From Rhodospirillales bacterium Ga0074136 (GTDB lineage: Bacteria; Pseudomonadota; Alphaproteobacteria; Acetobacterales; Acetobacteraceae), in assembly GCA_001464375.1 (NCBI GenBank), contig LNEW01000177.1, positions 1 through 63,841 of the forward strand: a stretch of 63,841 nt of DNA, in the 5' to 3' direction. Shown piece by piece: positions 53,731 through 62,320 of the stretch (its first letter is position 1; every line of letters begins with the position of its first letter). Position numbers and translations under genes: made by a program. The notes under the pieces are model-generated. The model did no database searches and was not told the DNA's origin. It was given only the letters and a program-made list of their open reading frames with translations.

Positions 53731-55326
53731 TCAGGCGCGCCGGATGTTCCAGAACAACGGCGGCTGCCCCTTCAGCATCCCCGTGAGGTTCCGCCGGTAC
53801 GCCGTCGGCTGGTAGTACATGCCGGTCGGCACATAGGGCACTTCCTCGAAGGCCACGCGCTGCATCTCGGTGGTGGCGGCCTTGGCGGCGGCTTCGTCGG
53901 GCGCGTCGAACCAGATGTTGCGCTGGGCTTCCAGCGCCGGGATGGTCGGCCAGCCGGCCCAGGCATTGTCGCCATGGCCGCGGATCGAGGCATGGCTGGC
54001 CGGGTTCCAGTGGTCCACGCCGGACCAGAAGGTGAAGAAGCCCGACCAGCCGCCCTGGTCGATCGGGTTCTTGCTGGCCCGCCGCGCCACCAGCGTGCCC
54101 CAGTCGGTGCTCACCAAGTCCACGTTGAAGCCCATGCGGCGGAACAGGTCCGCCCCCACCAGGGATGCCGCGTTGATCGACGACAGGTCGGTCGCGTTCA
54201 GCAGCACCAGCCGCGCACCCATGGCCCCGGCGGCCTGCAGTTCGGCGCGTGCGGCGTCGATGCTCTTTTTCAGCCGATCCAGCCCGACGGTCGAGGCCGA
54301 GGGCGATTCCGGGGCGAAGTAGCCGATGCCCTCGCGCTTGAGCGTCGGGTAGCCCTGCACCGTGGCGTCGCCGATCACCGCCGTCATGAAGTCGATCTGG
54401 TTGATCGCCGTCAGCACCGTGCGGCGTACCGCGGGGTTGTTGAAGGGCGCGGTCAGGTGGTTGGGCCGGAAGATGCCGATCAGCCCGGTGGCGTTGATCA
54501 CGTCCACCGCGATGTTGCGGTTGCGCGCGACCAGCGGGAACAGGTCGGCCGTGGGCTGTTCCCACCAGTCGATCTCGCCGGCCTGCAGCGCGGCGGCGGC
54601 GGTCGAGGCGTCGGGGATGATGCGCCACTCGACGCGGTCGAAATGCGCGACCTTCGGCCCCGCCGTCATCGACGGCGTGCCGCTGGGCAGCGGCACGTAG
54701 TCGGGGTTGCGCGCGTAGGCGAGCGACGACCCCGGAACCCATTCGTTCTGCACGAAGCGGAACGGGCCGCTGCCGATGGCCTCCGTGATGTTCGTGAAGG
54801 GATCCACGTTCGCCAGGCGCTCGGGCATGATGAACAGGCAGGATGTCGTGACCTTGGAGAAGGCCTCGATCATCTTGGGGAAGGGCCGCGACAGCTTGAT
54901 GCTGAAGACGCGATCGCTGTCCTCGGTCATGTCGGCGACGCGCGCCATGAGTTCCTGCCCGAAGGCGTCGCGCCGGCCCCAGCGCTTGATGGAGGCGACG
55001 CAGTCGCGCCCGCGCACCGGCGTGCCGTCGTGGAACTTCAGCCCCTCGCGCAGGGTGAAGCGCCACAGCAGGCCGTTATCCTCGGTGACGTGGCCCTGGA
55101 CCATCTGCGGCTGCGGGCGGAACTGCTCGTCCATGCCATAGAGTTGGTCATAGACCAGGAAGGCGTGGTCACGCGCGATGAAGGCGGTGTTGGTGAAGGG
55201 GTCGATGTTCGGGATGTTGGCGTGCGGCACGTAGCGCAGGGTACGCGCGGCGGCCGGCTGGGCGATGGCGAAGCGAGGCAGGGCCAAGGCGGCAGCGGCG
55301 CCGGCCAGCAGGTCGCGTCGGAACAT
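53731..55326 (-). CDS. Family 5 peptide-type substrate-binding protein, paralogue 5 (Tat-like signal)
   Basis: This is the first gene of the minus-strand district, 531 residues, with signal MFRRDLLAGAAAALALPRFAIAQ. TLRYVPHANIPNIDPFTNTAFIARDHA, GLKFHDGTPVRGRDCVASIKRW, GSGPFRFVQNEWVPG and GHGDNAWAGWPTIPALEAQ are shared. GGAG precedes ATG 55326. GWP is kept, but Phe before it is replaced by Ala, unlike the other four copies (AWFGWP to AWAGWP). Any promoter of the cluster would lie in the 127-bp gap shared with the divergent gtrA-like gene. Confidence 0.91.
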   Translation of the reverse strand: MFRRDLLAGAAAALALPRFAIAQPAAARTLRYVPHANIPNIDPFTNTAFIARDHAFLVYDQLYGMDEQFRPQPQMVQGHVTEDNGLLWRFTLREGLKFHDGTPVRGRDCVASIKRWGRRDAFGQELMARVADMTEDSDRVFSIKLSRPFPKMIEAFSKVTTSCLFIMPERLANVDPFTNITEAIGSGPFRFVQNEWVPGSSLAYARNPDYVPLPSGTPSMTAGPKVAHFDRVEWRIIPDASTAAAALQAGEIDWWEQPTADLFPLVARNRNIAVDVINATGLIGIFRPNHLTAPFNNPAVRRTVLTAINQIDFMTAVIGDATVQGYPTLKREGIGYFAPESPSASTVGLDRLKKSIDAARAELQAAGAMGARLVLLNATDLSSINAASLVGADLFRRMGFNVDLVSTDWGTLVARRASKNPIDQGGWSGFFTFWSGVDHWNPASHASIRGHGDNAWAGWPTIPALEAQRNIWFDAPDEAAAKAATTEMQRVAFEEVPYVPTGMYYQPTAYRRNLTGMLKGQPPLFWNIRRA

Positions 55327-55453
55327 GCGGGAAATCTCCGTCTTGTGAAGCCGGACGGAGCCTAGCGACGCCGCCCCCTCCGATCCAGCTGCGATCTGTT
55401 GCCCGCCGCCACCGGCGCGGGTGGGCAAGCCAGCGCGGGCGCCGTAAAGGGCG

Positions 55454-55927
55454 ATGATGAACGATATCCCCGTGATCGGCCCGCTGCTGACGCGCCTGCT
55501 GGGCCCGGCCCGGGCGCGCCTGGCGCAGGAATTCCTGCGCTTCGGCGTGGTCGGCACGGTCGGCTTCATGGTCGATACCGGCGTGCTGTACGGGGCGCTG
55601 GCGCTCGGGGCGGGGCTCTATGGCGGGCGCGCCGCCTCCTATGTGACGGCGGCGACGGTGACCTGGCTGCTGAACCGGATCTGGACCTTCCGCCACCGCA
55701 GCGGCGGCCAGCCGGTGCACCGCCAATGGGCGCTGTTCCTGGTCGTGAACCTTGGCGGCTTCGTGCTGAACTACGGGACCTATGCGCTGCTGGTGGCGTT
55801 CGTGCCGCTGGTGGCGGCGAACCCGGTGCTGGGGGTGGCTGCGGGTTCGGTGGCGGGGATGTTCAGTAATTTCTTCCTTTCGCGGCAGCTGGTGTTCCGC
55901 GCGCGGCCGGAGGGCAGTGGTGCCTGA
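55454..55927 (+). CDS. GtrA family membrane protein
   Basis: This 157-residue protein has four hydrophobic helices (FLRFGVVGTVGFMVDTGVLYGAL, RAASYVTAATVTWLLNRIWTF, QWALFLVVNLGGFVLNYGTYALL, GVAAGSVAGMFSNFFLSRQLVF). FGVVGTVGFMVD and the ending SNFFLSRQLVF are GtrA signatures. GtrA proteins are thought to flip or help translocate polyprenyl-linked sugars. The convergent glycosyltransferase at 56008 is the usual functional partner. Confidence 0.9.
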   Translation: MMNDIPVIGPLLTRLLGPARARLAQEFLRFGVVGTVGFMVDTGVLYGALALGAGLYGGRAASYVTAATVTWLLNRIWTFRHRSGGQPVHRQWALFLVVNLGGFVLNYGTYALLVAFVPLVAANPVLGVAAGSVAGMFSNFFLSRQLVFRARPEGSGA

Positions 55928-55958
55928 GCGCTGCCGAGGCCGCGGATGCGACCCGCGG

Positions 55959-55981
55959 AAAGCCCGGCAACCCGAGGCTTT
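55959..55981. terminator. Hairpin between convergent gtrA-like and glycosyltransferase genes
   Basis: AAAGCCCGG (55959-55967) pairs with CCGAGGCTTT (55972-55981, one bulged A) around CAAC, within the 80-bp gap between convergent stops. T-rich ends of the arms (AAAGCC/GGCTTT) give a short U stretch in both directions. Plausible but weak bidirectional terminator. Confidence 0.4.
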
Positions 55982-56007
55982 CGCAGGAGCCCATCCGAGT
56001 CCGGCGG

Positions 56008-57204
56008 CTAGCGCGCCCGCATCATCCCCAGCAGCGCCACGAAGAAGGCCCCGAAGGCCAGTTGCAGCCCCAGCAGCATGGACGTGACCGAGGCGATCGA
56101 CAGCCGCATCGCCCCGGTGCCCTGCAAGGCGCCGAAGCGCTCCCCGCCCCAGATCGCCACCGTCGCCACGCCAAGCCCCAGGCCGAGCAGCACCAGCAGC
56201 CCGGCCACGATCAGCGCGGGTTCCAGCCCGAAGCGCGACAGCGCGGCGGTCAGTTGCTTCGCCTCCGGCACCACCCCCTGCTGGGCTCCGTAGATCCGGG
56301 CGAAGACCCAGAACTGCACGGCCTGGAAGCCCATCACGGTGGCCCCGGCGGCATAGAGCAGCGTGTGCACGTCGAAGGTGACGCCCGTCATCCGCACCGG
56401 CCCGGGCAGCAGCGCCGCCATCGCCGCCAGCCCCGCCAGGAAAAGCGCCGCGCCCGGATACAGGAACAGCCAGCGCGGGCAGAACACCAGCAGGAAGCGC
56501 AGATGCCGCCAGCCATCCCGCCAGGACCGCAAATGCGGCGGGCGCGACCGGCCATCGGGCGACAGGGTGGTCGGCACCTCGGTGATGCGCAGTCGGTTGA
56601 CGGTCGCCTTCACCACCATTTCGGAGGCGAATTCCATGCCCGGCGCGCGCAGGTCCAGCGCCAGCATCGCGTCGCGGTCGAACCCCCGCAGGCCGCAATG
56701 GAAGTCCTTCACCGGGCTCGCGAAGAAGACCCGCCCAATGGTCGAGAGCACCGGGTTGCCCAGGTAGCGGTGCAGCGGCGGCATCGCGCCGGGCTTGATG
56801 CCGCCGCGGAAGCGGTTGCCCATGACCAGCTGGTAGCCTTCCCGCAGCTTGGCCACGAAGGGGTCCAGCGCGGTGAAATCGTAGGAATCGTCGCTGTCGC
56901 CCATGATGACGAAACGACCCCGCGCGGCGGCGATGCCGGCGATCAGGGCGGCGCCGTAGCCGCGCTCGGCCACCGGGACCACCCGCGCGCCCATGGCGCG
57001 GGCGATATCCTGGCTGCCGTCGGTGCTGCCATTGTCGGCCACCACCACCTCGCCCGCCACGCCCGCGCGGGCCAGGTAGCCCATGGCCTTGCGCACGCAG
57101 GTGCCGAGCGTCTCCGCCTCATTGAGGCAAGGCATGAGAATGGTGAGTTCGAGGGGACCCTCCCCCTCGGCCATTCCGGCGCGACGCGGTTCAGCCGTGT
57201 CCAT
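56008..57204 (-). CDS. Family 2 glycosyltransferase, polyprenyl-phosphate sugar transferase type
   Basis: This 398-residue protein has a GT-A domain in residues 15-230 (LTILMPCLNEAETLGTCVRKA, VVVADNGSTDGSQDIARAMG, metal-binding IMGDSDDSYDF, FHCGLRGFDRDAML) followed by four C-terminal membrane helices. This layout matches dolichyl-phosphate-mannose-synthase-like enzymes that load sugars onto a lipid carrier in the inner membrane. It converges on the gtrA-like gene, which may flip the product. The start could also be the internal ATG at residue 11. Confidence 0.9.
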   Translation of the reverse strand: MDTAEPRRAGMAEGEGPLELTILMPCLNEAETLGTCVRKAMGYLARAGVAGEVVVADNGSTDGSQDIARAMGARVVPVAERGYGAALIAGIAAARGRFVIMGDSDDSYDFTALDPFVAKLREGYQLVMGNRFRGGIKPGAMPPLHRYLGNPVLSTIGRVFFASPVKDFHCGLRGFDRDAMLALDLRAPGMEFASEMVVKATVNRLRITEVPTTLSPDGRSRPPHLRSWRDGWRHLRFLLVFCPRWLFLYPGAALFLAGLAAMAALLPGPVRMTGVTFDVHTLLYAAGATVMGFQAVQFWVFARIYGAQQGVVPEAKQLTAALSRFGLEPALIVAGLLVLLGLGLGVATVAIWGGERFGALQGTGAMRLSIASVTSMLLGLQLAFGAFFVALLGMMRAR

Positions 57205-57427
57205 TTGCCTCCGGCGCTCCAGTTTGGCGGGCTGTGCGGCCGCGTAATCGCGACAACGTCATGTTGATCCGAGCTGTGATATGGTGTCGAACCTCGGGCC
57301 GACAGCGGTTCTCGCCTCGAAAGCAGGCGGGATGAGGGCAGGCAGGCCGGGCGGCAATGGCGTCGGGCGGGCACGGGCTGCGGAATGGCAGGTGGTATCG
57401 GCATGAAGCGAGCAACGGCGGACAGGC

Positions 57428-59185
57428 ATGGCGACTGACTCACGCGTCCTGCTGGGGGAGACCCCGGCGGCATTGACGCCGCTGGCGCGCACCGTGGCGG
57501 CCTGCCGCGCGCAGTTCCTCGCGGTCGGCGTGTTCAGCGGCGTGGTCAACGTGCTGCAGCTGACCGTGTCGCTCTACATGATGCAGGTGTTCGACCGCGT
57601 GCTGTCCACGCGCAATTTGAACACCCTGCTGTACCTGACCCTCATTGCCATGGTCGCGCTGGCGCTGATGGCGCTGCTGGAAGGTGCGCGGTCGCGCATC
57701 ATGCAGCGCATCGGCAACTGGATGGAGGAGAAGGTCGCCCCGGAAGGCTTCGCCCGTGCGGTCGAAAGCCAGCTGCGCGGCCGTGCCTACCGGATGGAGG
57801 TGCTGCGCGACCTGGGCGTGGTGCGTGGCTTCCTGGGATCGCCTGGCGCGCTGGCGCTGTATGATGTGCCCTGGGTGCCGGCCTACCTGTTCGTGATCTT
57901 CCTGCTGCATCCGGTGCTCGGCTGGGTGTCGCTGGTCGGCGCCGCGCTGCTGCTGGCCCTGACCATCTTCAATGAGCTGGCGACTTCGAAACTGCTGCGG
58001 GAGGCGAACACCGCCGCCATGGGCAGCCAGCGCCGCGCCGAATCGATCGTGCGCAATGCCGAGGTGATCGACAGCATGGGCATGCTGCCGGCCGTCATGG
58101 CGCGCTGGCAGCGTGGCGTGGTCGAGATGTCGGGCCCGATGAACCAGGCGATGGACCGCGCGGCGCCGCTGCTCGCCATCACCAAGTTCGTCCGCCTCGC
58201 GGTCCAGGTCGCGATCCTGGGGATCGGCGCCTTCCTGGTGCTGGAACAGCAGCTCACGGCCGGTGCGTCGATCGCCGCGTCCATCATCATGGGCCGGGCA
58301 CTCGCGCCGGTCGAACAGATGATCGGCGGCTGGAAGCAGCTGGTGCAGGCGCGGCAATCGTGGAAGCGGCTGCAGGCCTTCCTGGTGCTGCCGCGGCTGC
58401 GCCCGCCGGGCATCGCGCTGCCCGAACCGACCGGGCGCCTCACGGTCGAACGGGTGACCTACGGCTTCCCGGGCACCAATGTGGCGGTGGTGAAGGGTGT
58501 CGCCTTCGCGCTGGACGCGGGTGAGAGCCTGGCCATCATCGGCCCCTCCGCGGCCGGCAAGACCACGTTGATCCGGCTGCTGACCGGCACGCTGGCGCCG
58601 GCGTCCGGCGCGGTACGGCTCGATGGCGGCGACGTCCACACCTGGCAGCGGGAGGATTTTGGCCGCCATGTCGGCTACCTGCCGCAGGATGTGGAATTGT
58701 TCGACGGCACCGTGCTCGACAACATCTCCCGCATGGCGCAGGCGCCCTCCGAGGCGGTGTTCGACGCCGCCAGGCTCGCCGGCTGCCACGAGATGATCCT
58801 GCGCCTGCCCAAGGGCTACGAGACCGAGATCGGCGAAGGCGGGCAGCACCTTTCGGGTGGGCAGCGCCAGCAGATCGGCCTGGCCCGCGCCATGTTCGGC
58901 AACCCCAAGCTGATTGTGCTTGACGAACCCAATTCCAACCTGGATGGCGATGCCGAATCGGCGCTGCTGCGCGCTCTGCACGACCTCAAGAGGCAGGGCA
59001 CCACGGTGGTGCTGGTCTCCCACCGGCCGGTGCTGGTGCAGGGGGTCGAGAAGGTGCTGCTGATGCGCGAGGGCGCCGTCGAAATGTTCGGTCCGCGCGC
59101 CGAGGTGCTCAAGAAGATCATGAAGCCCGCCACGCCGATCGCGGCACCGCCCGGGCGCATCGAAGGCCGGGAGGCGCAGGCATGA
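57428..59185 (+). CDS. Type I secretion ABC transporter (PrtD family)
   Basis: This 585-residue fused permease-ATPase has an N-terminal membrane domain with VVNVLQLTVSLYMMQVFDRVLSTRNLNTLLYLT, the PrtD/type I secretion permease signature. The ATPase has Walker A GPSAAGKTT, signature LSGGQRQQIGLARAM and Walker B LIVLDEPNSNLDGD. No N-terminal C39 peptidase-like domain is present, so substrates should carry C-terminal uncleaved signals. The start at 57428 follows a 220-bp gap with no gene. It overlaps the HlyD gene by 4 bases. Confidence 0.95.
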   Translation: MATDSRVLLGETPAALTPLARTVAACRAQFLAVGVFSGVVNVLQLTVSLYMMQVFDRVLSTRNLNTLLYLTLIAMVALALMALLEGARSRIMQRIGNWMEEKVAPEGFARAVESQLRGRAYRMEVLRDLGVVRGFLGSPGALALYDVPWVPAYLFVIFLLHPVLGWVSLVGAALLLALTIFNELATSKLLREANTAAMGSQRRAESIVRNAEVIDSMGMLPAVMARWQRGVVEMSGPMNQAMDRAAPLLAITKFVRLAVQVAILGIGAFLVLEQQLTAGASIAASIIMGRALAPVEQMIGGWKQLVQARQSWKRLQAFLVLPRLRPPGIALPEPTGRLTVERVTYGFPGTNVAVVKGVAFALDAGESLAIIGPSAAGKTTLIRLLTGTLAPASGAVRLDGGDVHTWQREDFGRHVGYLPQDVELFDGTVLDNISRMAQAPSEAVFDAARLAGCHEMILRLPKGYETEIGEGGQHLSGGQRQQIGLARAMFGNPKLIVLDEPNSNLDGDAESALLRALHDLKRQGTTVVLVSHRPVLVQGVEKVLLMREGAVEMFGPRAEVLKKIMKPATPIAAPPGRIEGREAQA

Positions 59186-60567
59186 GCGACCCCGTCCCGG
59201 TCCCGCAGCCCCCGGCGCAGGAGGTGATTCCCCGCCGCCTGCCGCCAGTGACGCTCACCCTGCCCGAGGTACCGCCACCGGCAGCCCGTCCGCGCACGCG
59301 CGGCACCGTACTGTTCGGCTTCGTGGCCATCGGCCTTTTCTTCGGCGCCTTCGCCGCCTGGTCCTCGCTGGCCCCGCTGTCCGAGGCGGCGATCGCGCCC
59401 GGCATGATCAAGGTCGAGGGCACGCGCCGCACCATCCAGCACCTGGAAGGCGGCATCGTGCGCGAGATCCTGGTGCGCGACGGCGAGCGGGTGCAGGCCG
59501 GCCAAGTGCTGGTACGGCTCGATGACATCCGCGCCGGCGCCGACCTCGAGACGCTGCGCAGCCAGCGCTGGTCCTTCATGGCGCAGGATGCGCGCCTGAC
59601 CGCCGAGCTCGCCGGCACCGACACCATCACCTTCCCGCCCGAACTGCTGGAGGCGAGCGAACCGCGTGCGCAGGACGCCATCATGGGCCAGCGGGCGGTG
59701 TTCGAGGCTCGGCGCGCCAGCCTGTTGGCGCAGGTCTCGGTGCAGGAGGCCCGGATCGGCCAGCAGGAGGCGATCACCAGCGGCGCCACCGGCCAGTTGC
59801 GCGCCCAGCGCCAACAGCTGGAGCTCATCAGGCGGGAGGAGGAGATCACCCGCACCCTGGTCCAGCAGGGCCTCCAGCGCCTGCCCACGCTGCTGGCGCT
59901 GCAGCGCAGCGCGGCCGCGCTGGAGGGCCAGGGCGACGATCTCCAGGGCCAGCTCGACCGCGCGACCCAGGTCATCGCGGAGGCGCGCGGCACCATCGCC
60001 AGCATCGTCGGCCAGCGCCGGCAGGAGGTCGCGGGCGAGCAGCGCGAGGCGCGCACCCGCCTGGCGGAGGTCGAGGAACGCCTGCGCGCCGCGCGCGACG
60101 TGGCGGTGCGCCGCGACATCCTGGCGCCCGAGGAGGGCACCATCCTGAACCTGCGGCTGTTCAACATCGGCGCCGTGGTGCGCCCCGGCGACCCGGTGAT
60201 GGACCTGCTGCCCACGCAGGACCGGCTGGTGGCGGAAGTGAACATCCAGCCCAACGACATCGACATCGTGCATGTCGGCTTGCAGGCGGAGGTCCGGCTG
60301 CCCGGCTTCAAGCAGCGCCTGGTGCCCTACCTGCACGGGCACGTCACCTTCGTCGCGCAGGACGTCACGGTCGACGACCGCACGCGCATGACCTACTACC
60401 GCGCGCATGTGCTGATCGACCAGGACCAGCTGGCGCGGCTCGATGGCGTCAACCTCGTGCCCGGCATGCCGGTCGAGGCGATGATCATCATCGGCGAACG
60501 CAGCTTCCTGCGCTACATCACCCAGCCGGTGCGCGACAGCTTCACCCGCGCCTTCCGCGAGCAATAG
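59182..60567 (+). CDS. HlyD-family type I secretion periplasmic adaptor
   Basis: This 461-residue protein has a single membrane anchor (residues about 45-70, GTVLFGFVAIGLFFGAFAAW), a lipoyl half-motif (GMIKVEGTRRTIQHLEGGIVREILVRDGERVQAGQVLVRL) and a long alpha-helical hairpin rich in Gln/Arg/Leu (about 130-310). The C-terminal barrel and HlyD_3 motif (EVNIQPNDIDIVHVGLQAEVRL) follow. It links the ABC transporter with an outer-membrane TolC-type channel, which is not encoded here. Confidence 0.95.
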   Translation: MSDPVPVPQPPAQEVIPRRLPPVTLTLPEVPPPAARPRTRGTVLFGFVAIGLFFGAFAAWSSLAPLSEAAIAPGMIKVEGTRRTIQHLEGGIVREILVRDGERVQAGQVLVRLDDIRAGADLETLRSQRWSFMAQDARLTAELAGTDTITFPPELLEASEPRAQDAIMGQRAVFEARRASLLAQVSVQEARIGQQEAITSGATGQLRAQRQQLELIRREEEITRTLVQQGLQRLPTLLALQRSAAALEGQGDDLQGQLDRATQVIAEARGTIASIVGQRRQEVAGEQREARTRLAEVEERLRAARDVAVRRDILAPEEGTILNLRLFNIGAVVRPGDPVMDLLPTQDRLVAEVNIQPNDIDIVHVGLQAEVRLPGFKQRLVPYLHGHVTFVAQDVTVDDRTRMTYYRAHVLIDQDQLARLDGVNLVPGMPVEAMIIIGERSFLRYITQPVRDSFTRAFREQ

Positions 60568-60585
60568 ACCAGGGAGATCCAGAGC

Positions 60586-60882
60586 ATGGCCGAGAACCGC
60601 CCCACCGTCTTCGCCGATGGCGTGATCGAGGCGCAGGTCGCCCATGGCGTCGCGCGCATCACGCTGGCCGTCACCGGCAATGACGGCAAGGCATCGCCCT
60701 GCGCCACGCTGTGCGTGCCGGTCACGCAGCTGCCCACGCTGGTGAACGGCATGGGCAACCTGCTCAAGCAGATCGAGGAACGGGTGCGCGCGCAGATCCA
60801 GCAACAGCAGGGCGCGCAGCCGGCGGCGGAGCCCGCGGCGGCGCCGGACGGCCCGGCGGGGGCCTTCCGCTTCCAGAACTGA
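60586..60882 (+). CDS. Small hypothetical protein following the type I secretion genes
   Basis: A 98-residue acidic/neutral protein lies 18 bp after the hlyD-like stop, with AGGGAG upstream of ATG 60586. The first half is strand-rich (FADGVIEAQVAHGVARITLAVTGNDG, ATLCVPVTQLPTLVNGM), then a helix KQIEERVRAQIQQQQG and an Ala/Pro-rich tail ending GAFRFQN. No secretion-signal repeats (GGXGXDXUX) are visible, so it is not a typical RTX cargo. I do not recognise the family. Position suggests a role in this secretion system. Confidence 0.75.
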   Translation: MAENRPTVFADGVIEAQVAHGVARITLAVTGNDGKASPCATLCVPVTQLPTLVNGMGNLLKQIEERVRAQIQQQQGAQPAAEPAAAPDGPAGAFRFQN

Positions 60883-60963
60883 GGCGTCGGCGCCGCAAGG
60901 CGCGCGGAACCCTGAGGCGCGGCCCGACGCGCCGCGGCGCGTGGCTCGTTTCAGGAAGCAGCG

Positions 60964-61236
60964 TCAGCCCACCGGGGCGGGCAGGTCCATCGCCTCGGAC
61001 ACCGCCGAATACGGGATGCCCGCCGCATCGTTGACGCGGCGTACCGCATCCGCGCTGCCGGCCTCGAACAGGCAGACGCAGCGCGCATCGCCGGGCAGGA
61101 AAACCGAACGCAGGTAGCGCACCGGCACGCCGCCGGCGGTCGATTCCGCCGCGGCGCCGATCGCTGCCGCCTGCGCCCCCGCCAGTACCTGCATCGTCAC
61201 GCCGGGCAATGACCGCTCGACTGCGTAGACCGTCAT
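60964..61236 (-). CDS. DUF4242 (nickel-binding SCO4226-like) protein
   Basis: This 90-residue ferredoxin-like protein reads YAVERSLPGVTMQVLAGAQAAAIGAA, VRYLRSVFLPGDARCVCLFEAGSADAVRRVNDAAGIPYSAVSEAMDL. The pattern Y-x-V/E-R...V..y.rS...D.r..C.fea is that of DUF4242, for which a nickel-binding representative exists; metal binding here is only family inference. It diverges from a LysR regulator (starts 61236 and 61391), which probably controls it. Confidence 0.82.
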   Translation of the reverse strand: MTVYAVERSLPGVTMQVLAGAQAAAIGAAAESTAGGVPVRYLRSVFLPGDARCVCLFEAGSADAVRRVNDAAGIPYSAVSEAMDLPAPVG

Positions 61237-61390
61237 GGGGCGACCTCCTTCTGAATGGACCCGGCGGAGCCTGGCCCTAGGGCATGCCGCCGCGACAGAA
61301 GGTTTCGTCTATGGGCCCATAGGCTCCGCCTTCAGGCCGGCGCGCGTTGCGTCGTTGACGCCGGGCCGGCGCACTCTGCAGGCTGCCCGC

Positions 61391-62269
61391 ATGGAGATGC
61401 ACCAGGTCCGCTACTTCATCGCCGCGGCGCGCAGCCTGTCCTTCACCCGCGCCGCCGAGCAATCCAACGTCTCCCAGCCCGCGCTGACCGCCGCGCTGAA
61501 GAAGCTCGAGACGGACCTCGGCGGCCCGCTGTTCCACCGCGAGCACAACCGGCTGAGCCTCACCGAACTCGGCCGGCGCATGGAACCGCTGCTGCGCGAG
61601 GTGCTGGAGCGCGCCGACGCGGCGCGCAGCACGGCGGACAGCCTGCGCCTGCTCAAGCAGGCGCCGGTGCGCGTCGGCGTCATGCCCACGCTGGGGCCGG
61701 TTCGGCTCGCGCGCTTCCTGTCGGCCTTCGAGCAGGCGCATCCGGGCATCGAGGTCGCGATTCGTGAGGGCCGACCGGCGGAGCTCGGCGCCTGGCTCGA
61801 TGCCGATACGCTTGATGCGGCCATCCTCAACCCGCTCGACCTCGCTGCTGAGTCCTGCCGGATCGAGCCGCTCTACACCGAGCGCTACGTCGTGCTGCTG
61901 CCGCCCGAACACCCGCTGCGCAACCGCGATGCGCTGTCGCTGTCCGACCTCACGCGGCAGGCCTATGTCGACCGCCTCGCCTGCGAGATGCGCGAACGGG
62001 TGATGGCGGCCTGCGGGGCGCAGGGCGTGGAGCTCTATGCGCGCTACCGCTCCGAGCGCGAGGACTGGGTACAGGCGATGGTCGCGGCCAATCTCGGCTT
62101 CGCGTTCATGCCCGAGCATTCCATCACCCACCCCGGCACGATCCAGCGTGCGCTGTCGGACCCGCATGTCGAGCGCACCGTGGCGCTGGCGACCATGCCG
62201 GGCCGCCCGCAGGCGCCGGCCGTGGCGGCCTTCGTGCGGGCGGCGCGCGGGCATCGCTGGCTCGCCTGA
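61391..62269 (+). CDS. LysR-family transcriptional regulator
   Basis: This 292-residue regulator has an N-terminal winged helix-turn-helix (MHQVRYFIAAARSLSFTRAAEQSNVSQPALTAALKKLETDLGGPLFHREHNRLSLTELG) and a periplasmic-binding-like effector domain from residue about 90 (PVRVGVMPTLGPVRLARFL, EVAIREGRPAELGAWL). ATG 61391 is the family start; the earlier in-frame ATG lies inside the intergenic region. It faces away from DUF4242 across 154 bp, the usual layout for a LysR gene and its target, and converges on the broken Bug gene. Confidence 0.92.
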   Translation: MEMHQVRYFIAAARSLSFTRAAEQSNVSQPALTAALKKLETDLGGPLFHREHNRLSLTELGRRMEPLLREVLERADAARSTADSLRLLKQAPVRVGVMPTLGPVRLARFLSAFEQAHPGIEVAIREGRPAELGAWLDADTLDAAILNPLDLAAESCRIEPLYTERYVVLLPPEHPLRNRDALSLSDLTRQAYVDRLACEMRERVMAACGAQGVELYARYRSEREDWVQAMVAANLGFAFMPEHSITHPGTIQRALSDPHVERTVALATMPGRPQAPAVAAFVRAARGHRWLA

Positions 62270-62320
62270 CGCCCGATCCACAAGGGCGTCGCCTTCGTGC
62301 GACCCGGGCGCCGGGCCGCG

